Source: Cyanobacteriota bacterium (GTDB taxonomy: Bacteria; Cyanobacteriota; Cyanobacteriia; PCC-6307; Cyanobiaceae). Taken from it: DNA of 6,638 nt. How positions within the stretch are numbered: the stretch's first letter is position 1; the number at the start of each line of letters is the position of its first letter. The stretch lies in assembly GCA_026389255.1 (NCBI GenBank), contig JAPLIF010000067.1, forward strand, positions 1 to 6,638. Direction: 5' to 3'. The position numbers and the translations under genes are program-made. The notes under the pieces were generated by a model. The model was not told the DNA's origin, did not search any database, and saw nothing but the letters and a program-made list of their open reading frames with translations. Of the stretch, positions 1 through 4,843 are shown piece after piece.

Positions 1-48
1 AGCGAGCTGCAAGCCCAGCAAAAGCAGGCCCTGGCCGCCGCCCCCTGA
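1..48 (+). CDS. C-terminal end of an upstream gene (partial)
   Basis: Frame 1 reads 15 codons and then TGA at 46-48, giving an Ala/Gln-rich tail (SELQAQQKQALAAAP). The stop falls just before a region with promoter features for ntcA, which fits the end of a separate gene. Too little is present to identify the product. Frame 2 is also open across this stretch, so the frame choice rests on the composition of the tail and its position, not on homology. Confidence 0.4.
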   Translation, partial: SELQAQQKQALAAAP

Positions 49-77
49 GTCCCCCGTCGCACCAGCAAGTAAAAACA

Positions 78-119
78 GTGTGATCCGCTACAGGGAGTCC
101 CCAGGACGATCCGTAGTTT
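78..119 (+). promoter_or_regulatory. NtcA-activated (class II) promoter of ntcA, probable autoregulatory site
   Basis: GTG at 78-80, eight bases, then TAC at 89-91 matches the NtcA box GTA-N8-TAC with one mismatch. Exactly 22 bases later comes TAGTTT at 114-119, matching the -10 form TA-N3-T. The established layout of NtcA-activated promoters is a GTA-N8-TAC box about 22-23 bases upstream of TA-N3-T, with no -35 element. Transcription would start near base 125, giving a short leader before the ATG at 142. ntcA is known to be autoregulated in several cyanobacteria. The spacing match makes chance less likely, but the left half-site is imperfect. Confidence 0.6.
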
Positions 120-141
120 CCCAAGGACCGGACCCACCGAC

Positions 142-762
142 ATGGTTGGCGCCAGCAGCGGTTTTTCCCGCTTTTCCAGCACCCCCAATCCGGGGGGCCC
201 AGGTTCGGTGACATCCCCATCACCGGCCCCTGCCGTGGCGCCCACCCTCCTGGAGGTGATGCGCGTCCTGGCCGGCAGCAACCAGGAATCGATTGAACGG
301 GGCAAGACGATCTTTTTCCCCGGTGATCCCGCCGAAAAGGTCTACCTGCTGCGGCGGGGTGCCGTGCGCCTGTCCCGGGTCTATGAATCGGGCGAAGAGA
401 TCACCGTGGCGCTGCTGCGCGAAAACAGCCTGTTCGGGGTGTTGTCCCTGCTCACCGGCCAGCGTTCCGATCGCTTTTATCACGCGGTGGCCTTCACCCG
501 GGTCGAGATGCTGACGGCGCCAGCCACCTCGGTGCGGCGGGCCATTGAACAGGATGCCAGTGTCGGCCTGTTGTTGTTGCAGGGGTTGTCCTCCCGCATC
601 CTGCAAACCGAAACGATGATCGAAACCCTCACCCACCGGGATATGTCGTCCCGCTTGGTGAGTTTTCTACTGGTCCTCTGTCGGGATTTCGGGCTGGTGC
701 AGATCGACCGCAAGAAGATCACGGTGTTTGATCCCATCGCCCTCGCCAAGCGCTTCAGCTAG
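142..762 (+). CDS. ntcA: Global nitrogen regulator NtcA, lacking its helix-turn-helix (internal in-frame deletion)
   Basis: A CRP/FNR-family regulator of 206 residues. NtcA senses 2-oxoglutarate and activates nitrogen-assimilation genes as a DNA-binding dimer. Residues 1-45 are a variable Pro/Ser-rich extension. Residues 52-130 form the cAMP-receptor-like beta-roll, with [24 protein letters not shown] and FGVLSLLTG nearly as in known NtcA. Residues corresponding to the 2-oxoglutarate pocket are present (FGVL from 98, R152 and E157 in SSRILQTE). The dimerisation helix follows (about 150-180). After CRDFG (residue 184) the protein jumps to [22 protein letters not shown]. Known NtcA proteins have about 40 residues between these points, containing LSHQAIAEAIGSTRVTVTR, which is the DNA-reading helix-turn-helix. 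Only the wing and C-terminus remain. An AAGGA at 123-127 is a rather distant ribosome site. It heads the operon with the next two genes. The family is certain; DNA binding is very unlikely if the sequence is correct. Confidence 0.93.
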   Translation: MVGASSGFSRFSSTPNPGGPGSVTSPSPAPAVAPTLLEVMRVLAGSNQESIERGKTIFFPGDPAEKVYLLRRGAVRLSRVYESGEEITVALLRENSLFGVLSLLTGQRSDRFYHAVAFTRVEMLTAPATSVRRAIEQDASVGLLLLQGLSSRILQTETMIETLTHRDMSSRLVSFLLVLCRDFGLVQIDRKKITVFDPIALAKRFS

Positions 763-787
763 CGGCCAGGGATACTGGATCTGATCC

Positions 788-792
788 GGAGA
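788..792 (+). promoter_or_regulatory. Ribosome binding site for the DUF3084 gene
   Basis: GGAGA lies five bases before the GTG at 798. It supports the GTG start, whose product begins directly with a hydrophobic membrane segment. The gap from the ntcA stop is only 35 bases, so the gene is probably co-transcribed with ntcA. Confidence 0.55.
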
Positions 793-797
793 CTCCC

Positions 798-2096
798 GTG
801 TCGGCCTGGCTGTTGATCCTGGCCCTGCTCGTGCTTGGCGGCGTGCTGTCCACCCTGGGGGATCGCCTCGGCTCGATGGTGGGCAAGGCCCGCCTCAGCC
901 TGTTCAACCTGCGGCCCCGCAAGACGGCTGTGGTGATCACGGCCCTCACCGGCAGCCTGATCAGTGCCCTTTCCCTGGGGCTGATGCTGTTGGTGAGCGA
1001 GCGGTTGCGGGTGGGGCTGTTCCAGTTGGACCAGATCCAGGCCAAGGTGCGCGATGGCCGCGTCGCCCTAGCCCGCAGCCAGCAGGATCTACAAACCAAC
1101 CGCCTCGAATTGGCCCAGAACCGCGAGGAATTGCTGCGCAGCCGCCAGGACCGCAACCGGGCCGAGCAGGGCCGGCAGCAGGCCGAGCTGGGCCGCCAGC
1201 AGGCCCTGCGCAGCCGCAGCCAGGCTCTCGAAAGCAAGCGGGTCGTCACCGGCCAGTTGGCGCAGGCCCAGCAACGGGTCGGCTCTCTGCGGCAGGAACT
1301 CCAGCCCCTGCAGAACCAACGCCAGCGGCTCGAACAGGAGCGGGATCGCCTCAGCCGCGACGTCAAGGGTCGGGATGCGGACATACGCCGCACCGAGGCC
1401 GAATTGGCCAAGGTGCGCCGCAGCATTGCCTCAGGCCAACAGGAACTCAAGGGCCTGGAAACCAAGGTGATCGCCCTGCGCCGCGGCGATGTGGTGATTG
1501 CCAGCGGCCAGCCCCTGGCCACGGCCAAGGTGAAAGTGCGCAAGGGGGAAGAGGCCAAGGCGGTGATTGATGCCTTGATGCAACGGGCCAACCTGGCGGC
1601 CTTCGGCATGCTGCTGCCGGGTCAGAAGGCCGATCGCCAGATCCTGCTGGTACCCCGCATTGATGTCGAAAAACTCGAGCAATTGTTGCAGCGCTCCGGC
1701 ACCTGGGTGGTGTCGATTCGCTCGGCGGCCAATGTGTTGCGGGGCGAGAATCGGGTGCTGGCCTTCCCCGATCTGCGGCCCAATCGCCCGGTCGTGCGCC
1801 AGGGAGAATCCCTGGCCCGCACGGTGCTGGAGGCCGATGTGCGCAGCCCCGAGGAGATCCGCAGCCGCATGAACCTGCTGCTGGCGGCCTCCTTTGCCCG
1901 GGCCCAGCGCCAGGGCACCTTGGTGGATGGCTTGCAGTTTGATGTGACCGCCTTCAATACCCTCGGCCGAGCCCTCAGCGCCCGGCCCCAGGGAGTGCAG
2001 GCCACCCTGGAGGCCGTGGCCCTGGTGGCCGCCGATACGCCCGATCCGATTGTGGTGGAACTGCGCTGGCTTCCGCCCAATGGCCGCGGCGGATGA
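798..2096 (+). CDS. DUF3084 domain protein, membrane-anchored with a long coiled coil
   Basis: A 432-residue protein of the conserved cyanobacterial DUF3084 family, whose molecular function is unknown. Residues 3-20 (LLILALLVLGGVLSTL) and about 44-66 (VVITALTGSLISALSLGLMLL) are two hydrophobic segments that should span the membrane, joined by a basic loop (about residues 23-42). Residues about 74-226 are rich in Gln, Arg, Glu and Leu with heptad-like spacing (QNREELLRSRQ, RQQAELGRQQ, QRLEQERDRLSRD), which indicates a long coiled coil. The C-terminal half (about 228-432) is globular and carries the DUF3084 region. It starts with GTG after a GGAGA site. Its TGA overlaps the ATG of the next gene (ATGA at 2093-2096), implying translational coupling. 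I see no truncation. Two long antisense open frames across it are GC-rich shadows. Confidence 0.88.
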   Translation: MSAWLLILALLVLGGVLSTLGDRLGSMVGKARLSLFNLRPRKTAVVITALTGSLISALSLGLMLLVSERLRVGLFQLDQIQAKVRDGRVALARSQQDLQTNRLELAQNREELLRSRQDRNRAEQGRQQAELGRQQALRSRSQALESKRVVTGQLAQAQQRVGSLRQELQPLQNQRQRLEQERDRLSRDVKGRDADIRRTEAELAKVRRSIASGQQELKGLETKVIALRRGDVVIASGQPLATAKVKVRKGEEAKAVIDALMQRANLAAFGMLLPGQKADRQILLVPRIDVEKLEQLLQRSGTWVVSIRSAANVLRGENRVLAFPDLRPNRPVVRQGESLARTVLEADVRSPEEIRSRMNLLLAASFARAQRQGTLVDGLQFDVTAFNTLGRALSARPQGVQATLEAVALVAADTPDPIVVELRWLPPNGRGG

Positions 2097-2545
2097 TCGA
2101 TCAACGCGCCGTTAGCAAAACCGAGGCGGCCGTCCCCGGGGCCCTCGCCGCCCTCGATCCAGGCCGTAGCAAATGCGGCCTGGTGCGCACCGATGAGCAA
2201 CGCAGCCGGATCGTAGCCGCCCAGGTGCTGCCGCCGCAGGCCGCCCTGGCCCGTCTGCGCCAGTGGCAGGCCGAGGCCCCCGTAACCCTGCTGCTGCTGG
2301 GGGCCGGCACCGGCTCGGCCCCCTGGCGAGCAAACCTCCAGGGGCTGGTCGATGTCCAGCTGATCGAAGAAGGGGGCACCACCCTGGCGGCCCGGCGGCG
2401 CTACTGGCAGCTTATGCCCCCCCGGGGCTGGCGCCGCATGCTGCCCCAGGGCCTGCGCCAACCGCCCCGGGACTGGGACGATGTGGTCGCCCAGGTGCTG
2501 CTGGAGCGCTGGCTGGGGCGGGAGCTGCCGCGGTTGGGCTGTTGA
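2093..2545 (+). CDS. RuvC/YqgF-like RNase H-fold protein, putative resolvase or pre-16S rRNA nuclease relative
   Basis: A 150-residue protein. ALDPGRSKCGLV (residues 20-31) is the first strand and acidic site (D22) of the RuvC/YqgF RNase H-like fold. LLLLGAGTGS (67-76) fits the central strand, QLIEEGGTTLAARRRYW (89-105) supplies the Glu of the second acidic site (E92 or E93), and DWDDVVAQVLLERWL (127-141) the final Asp pair (D129/D130). Family members cut branched DNA or trim pre-16S rRNA; which applies here cannot be told from sequence. It is distinct from canonical RuvX and resembles a separate cyanobacterial group often named resolvase-like. The ATG overlaps the stop of the DUF3084 gene, so it is the third gene of the ntcA operon. 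All expected acidic residues are present, so it looks intact. Confidence 0.75.
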   Translation: MIDQRAVSKTEAAVPGALAALDPGRSKCGLVRTDEQRSRIVAAQVLPPQAALARLRQWQAEAPVTLLLLGAGTGSAPWRANLQGLVDVQLIEEGGTTLAARRRYWQLMPPRGWRRMLPQGLRQPPRDWDDVVAQVLLERWLGRELPRLGC

Positions 2546-2568
2546 GGCGGGGCTTTTAAGGCGGGGCT
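2545..2568 (+). repeat. Pair of 10-bp direct repeats after the YqgF-like gene
   Basis: AGGCGGGGCT occurs at 2545-2554 and again at 2559-2568, a 14-base period, with TTTTA between. The first copy starts on the last base of the upstream stop codon. It sits ahead of the AbrB-type antitoxin gene. Role unknown; it could be a small duplication scar or part of the antitoxin operator region. Confidence 0.45.
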
Positions 2569-2626
2569 GCCACGCCGATCGGCCATGCCTGCAAGATTCT
2601 TACCGTTGTCGCCTTCCCGTCGGGCC

Positions 2627-2866
2627 ATGCGGATCACCAGCAAAGGGCAGGTCACCATTCCCCAGGAAATCCGCGAGCAGTGCGGCCTGATGCCCCACAC
2701 CCAAGTGCGCTTCCAGGTGGAGAACGGCCGCGTACTGATCGAGAAGGAGTCTGCGGCGCCCACGCCCAGTCGTGATGGCCTGCAACGGCTGCGGCGGGCC
2801 CGGCTCCGCAGCCGCCTCAGCACCGATGCACTGCTCGCCCTCAGCCGCGGCGCAGAGCATCCCTGA
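2627..2866 (+). CDS. AbrB/MazE/SpoVT-fold antitoxin (VapB-like)
   Basis: A 79-residue protein opening with MRITSKGQVTIPQEIREQCG, the hallmark of the swapped-hairpin AbrB/MazE DNA-binding domain (residues 1-45). The Arg-rich C-terminal part (about 46-79) is the usual toxin-binding tail. It should repress its own operon and neutralise the PIN toxin encoded next. I chose the ATG at 2627 because family members begin directly with this motif; an in-frame ATG at 2585 would add 14 residues with no family support. Neither start has a strong ribosome site. The TGA at 2864-2866 overlaps the toxin ATG (TGATG), a typical antitoxin-toxin coupling. The toxin is interrupted, so this antitoxin may now be an orphan. 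Confidence 0.82.
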   Translation: MRITSKGQVTIPQEIREQCGLMPHTQVRFQVENGRVLIEKESAAPTPSRDGLQRLRRARLRSRLSTDALLALSRGAEHP

Positions 2867-3273
2867 TGGTGTTCGTCGATTCCAATGTGATCCTCGATGT
2901 GATCACGGCTGATTCCCGCTAGCAGACCTGGAGCGAGCAGCAACTCAGCCGCTGGCTTGACCTCGGTCCCGTGCTGATCAATCCGATTGTCTATGCCGAG
3001 ATCGCCTTCGCCTGCGAAAAGATCGAAGCCGTGGACGAGCTGCTGCCGGCCCATCTCTATGCCTACCGCCCCATCCCCCGCGAAGCCGCTTTCCTAGCCG
3101 CCCGCGCCCACGCCGACTACCGGGCCCGGGGCGGTTCGCGCCAGACCGTGCTGGCGGATTTCCTGATCGGCGCCCATGCCCTGGTGGAACGGGTCCCCCT
3201 GCTCAGCCGCGACCGGCGCCGCTACCGCCAGGCCTTCCCCGGCCTGGAGTTGATCGCGCCGTCACCCGCCTGA
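2866..3273 (+). pseudogene. PIN-domain toxin (VapC-like), interrupted by an in-frame TAG
   Basis: Starting at the ATG at 2866 the frame reads MVFVDSNVILDVITADSR, then TAG at 2920-2922, and then continues open in the same frame to TGA at 3271-3273. Read through the stop it is a full PIN domain of about 135 residues. All acidic metal-binding positions are present: D5 (VDSN), E45 (YAEIA), D98 (LADFLIGAHA) and D116 (LLSRDRRRY). VapC toxins are Mg-dependent ribonucleases held inactive by the partner antitoxin. A single base change explains the lesion. A protein restarted downstream (GTG at 2971) would lack D5 and should be inactive. A sequencing error cannot be excluded. The end lies two bases from the end of the opposing toxin remnant. 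Confidence 0.85.
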
Positions 3274-3274
3274 C

Positions 3275-3639
3275 TCACGCATCGATCAACCACAGGGCCC
3301 CGCGCCCACCAACCACGGCCTCGCAGCTGAGGCGGCCTCCAGCAGCCGGGAAGCATCGATGCCGATTGGATTGAGCAGGCTGATTCCATCGGGCCAGAAC
3401 TGGTGAGTGGGATGGCGAATCAGTTCGGCCACCACGGGCGCCACCACCGCCGGCGGCCCCGGACTGTTGGGGTAGCGCGGCTGGCCCAGAATGCGGAGCA
3501 CGGAGTTCTGGGTGAGTGGGCAGGTAGCCCAGCCATTCGCTTGAGCGGCGGCGAACCAGCTGTGGGCAGGCGCATGGTGCACATGACGCCGATCCAGCAG
3601 GGCGATCAGCACGTTCACATCAAGTAGGGCAGCACTCAC
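3275..3639 (-). pseudogene. Second PIN-domain toxin (VapC-like), middle deleted and frameshifted
   Basis: From the GTG at 3639 the open frame runs 117 residues to TGA at 3286-3288. MSAALLDVNVLIALLDRRHVHH gives the PIN first strand with D7, and GWATCPLTQNSVLRIL the second conserved block. Relatives continue after the SRLL-type segment with a block resembling TDAYLLALAVxHGGRLVTFD, which provides the remaining acidic residues. Here it is absent. After DASRLLEA the visible frame gives an unrelated tail, but another frame from 3334 down to a TGA at 3275-3277 reads RLSCEAVVGGRGALWLIDA, which fits the normal end of this toxin type. So an internal deletion of roughly 25-30 codons has joined the two parts out of frame. 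The product would lack catalytic residues. It belongs with the antitoxin gene just upstream on the same strand. Confidence 0.75.
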
Positions 3640-3662
3640 GACTTTGTCTCGCCCACAGCCTG

Positions 3663-3690
3663 TTCGCTCAAGGCAGTTCGCTCAAGGCAG
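3663..3690 (-). repeat. Perfect 14-bp tandem duplication across the antitoxin stop codon
   Basis: TTCGCTCAAGGCAG is present at 3663-3676 and again at 3677-3690, followed by a further TTCG. The duplication contains the antitoxin stop codon (3682-3684) and extends the gap to the toxin start to 42 bases. Confidence 0.9.
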
Positions 3691-3933
3691 TTCGTCCCGC
3701 AGGCTGTTGATCAGCTCCAGATCCACCGGAGCGCCCTGGGCGTTCCAGGGCAGCAGGGGCAAGCCATTGCGATGGTGGGGTTCGGGGCTGATTGGGCTGG
3801 CGCCAGGCGTCGGGGCCACCAGGGCCTGGCGCGCCAGCTCACTGATCACGGCCCCCAGGCTGGAGCGCTGTTGCCGCGCCAGCACCCGGGCGGCGGCCAG
3901 CACGTCGTCGTCGAGCTGCAGGGTGGTGCGCAT
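3682..3933 (-). CDS. Ribbon-helix-helix-type antitoxin (VapB-like)
   Basis: An 83-residue protein. MRTTLQLDDDVLAAARVLARQQRSSLGAVISELARQAL (residues 1-38) has the short beta strand followed by two helices typical of ribbon-helix-helix antitoxins that repress their own promoter. The C-terminal part (NGLPLLPWNAQGAPVDLELINSLRDELP) is the usual toxin-binding tail. I chose the ATG at 3931-3933: family members start MRTT, and a GGAG lies seven bases upstream. An in-frame TTG at 3951 would add six residues without support. The partner is the damaged PIN gene starting at 3639. The gap of 42 bases is unusually wide for such a pair and contains the 14-bp tandem duplication that begins at the end of this gene. 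The antitoxin itself looks intact. Confidence 0.82.
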   Translation of the reverse strand: MRTTLQLDDDVLAAARVLARQQRSSLGAVISELARQALVAPTPGASPISPEPHHRNGLPLLPWNAQGAPVDLELINSLRDELP

Positions 3934-3934
3934 C

Positions 3935-3958
3935 TGATGACTCCGCATCAAGCATCAA
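3935..3958 (-). promoter_or_regulatory. Candidate operator of the ribbon-helix-helix antitoxin
   Basis: On the plus strand GCATCAA occurs twice in tandem (3945-3951 and 3952-3958), and TGATG at 3935-3939 pairs as an inverted repeat with CATCA at 3946-3950. Short direct or inverted repeats just before the start codon are what ribbon-helix-helix antitoxins usually bind for autoregulation. The region also contains the ribosome site. Assignment rests on position and pattern only. Confidence 0.35.
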
Positions 3959-4171
3959 TCTTAGATGGCGGGTCGACCCTGGAACCCCTCCGATAACTCT
4001 GTTTCACCGGGCCGGGCGCTATCGATCAAACGCAACAGCCTTTTCACCCACCCACCTTGTCAACTGCCAGGATTGACCAACACCGGCAGGCCTGCATAAA
4101 CCTCAGAGTATTGCCCAGGTTCCAGCCTTAGCAGCAGACTTCTCGTTTACTCAGCCATCACCACCACTCCC

Positions 4172-4372
4172 ATGGCATCAGCCACCAAACCAGCTCAAGC
4201 CCCTAGCGACTGGAAGCCCCAGGCCCAAACCGAAGAGCAGGTTGCTGTAGGACTGCGCACAGCATTTCGGCAGGCCGTGAGAGATGGGGTTGTCACTTCT
4301 CAGTCTGAGCAGCTCAGAAACCCACAGGGGCAAGGTTGCCTATCTATAGGATTACAAGGAAAACAATGGTAA
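4172..4372 (+). CDS. Small hypothetical open frame, possibly a gene remnant
   Basis: ATG at 4172 to TAA at 4370-4372, 66 residues. The first part (MASATKPAQAPSDWKPQAQ, then TEEQVAVGLRTAFRQAVRD to about residue 38) has a plausible protein-like composition with a predicted amphipathic helix. The end (LRNPQGQGCLSIGLQGKQW) looks like read-through of non-coding or frameshifted sequence. There is no clear ribosome site and no recognised family. It may be the intact start of a decayed gene whose later parts lie in other frames downstream. Confidence 0.22.
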   Translation: MASATKPAQAPSDWKPQAQTEEQVAVGLRTAFRQAVRDGVVTSQSEQLRNPQGQGCLSIGLQGKQW

Positions 4373-4515
4373 AGAGGCAACCGATAGGGTGTCGTCCCGG
4401 CCTCCATCAGGGAGATCAAGGATTCAACAAGGCGGTCTGTTGAGGAGGTGGTTGGAGCCTTACGAGTTCGAGTTGCAGGCACGGGGGGCATAGCGCAGGA
4501 CCCGCGTCGCAGCGC

Positions 4516-4536
4516 GGCCAGCAGCAAGGGCTGGCC
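4516..4536. repeat. Perfect 7-bp inverted repeat (stem-loop)
   Basis: GGCCAGC at 4516-4522 and GCTGGCC at 4530-4536 form a 7-bp GC-rich stem with a 7-base loop. No T-run follows on either strand, so it does not qualify as a standard intrinsic terminator. It lies in the gene-free stretch downstream of brxL. Confidence 0.4.
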
Positions 4537-4843
4537 AGAGGGTCGCTACCACCACCAATGCCTGTGGTGTTTCGCCTGAAGGGGGGCCAGCTTGCGTCAG
4601 CCCTTGTGCGGCCGCGCAGACTGCGGGAACCCGGCGCTACCCCCACCCAAGGGCTGCGAGCAGTGCTTGGGGGAGCCAGGAAGGGTCCTTGGGGGGTTGG
4701 GGTGCAGCCAAGTCACAAGTACAGGGGTGTGCGAAACCCTGGAATGATCTCTGGATCATGGGGCCACCACTGAGCACAACGGACCCAAAGCTTTTTGGAG
4801 TTCCGAGGCCGATTAAATTAAGCAGCACTCAATTTCTGGATCT

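Larger units (their letters stand above)
3959..4843. other. 885-base stretch with no convincing gene
   Basis: Between the divergently oriented antitoxin promoter and the end of brxL no known protein family, tRNA or insertion sequence is recognisable on either strand. It holds one small open frame (4172-4372), scraps that look like decayed coding sequence around 4333-4510, an inverted repeat at 4516-4536, and a weaker inverted repeat CCCAAG/CTTGGG at 4646-4651 and 4666-4671. Short open frames on the minus strand here share no motif I know. It probably represents degraded accessory sequence at the edge of the defence island. Confidence 0.5.

Noticed and set aside
755..1609. 284-residue open frame on the minus strand opposite the DUF3084 gene
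   Set aside because: Arg/Ser/Leu-rich low-complexity product, mirror of the repetitive coiled-coil coding sequence; no ribosome site or family motif.
1622..2461. 279-residue open frame on the minus strand over the end of DUF3084 and the YqgF-like gene
   Set aside because: Spans two well-supported coupled genes on the other strand; Gly/Ala/Gln-rich composition typical of a GC-rich shadow.
2585..2626. Upstream ATG for the AbrB-type antitoxin, adding 14 residues
   Set aside because: The extension has no similarity to the family, which starts directly at MRITSKGQVTIP; no better ribosome site.
2920..2925. Programmed stop read-through at TAG CAG in the first toxin
   Set aside because: Only part of the known leaky context is present and no downstream structure is evident; a simple nonsense mutation is a better explanation.
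4727..4760. GTGCG followed by AAACCC as a possible group II intron 5' end
   Set aside because: No domain V-like hairpin or intron-encoded reverse transcriptase nearby; a five-base match is uninformative.
4782..4805. Imperfect inverted repeat around AAAGCTTTTTGG as a brxL terminator
   Set aside because: Stem is short and mismatched, and no clear T-run follows in the brxL direction.
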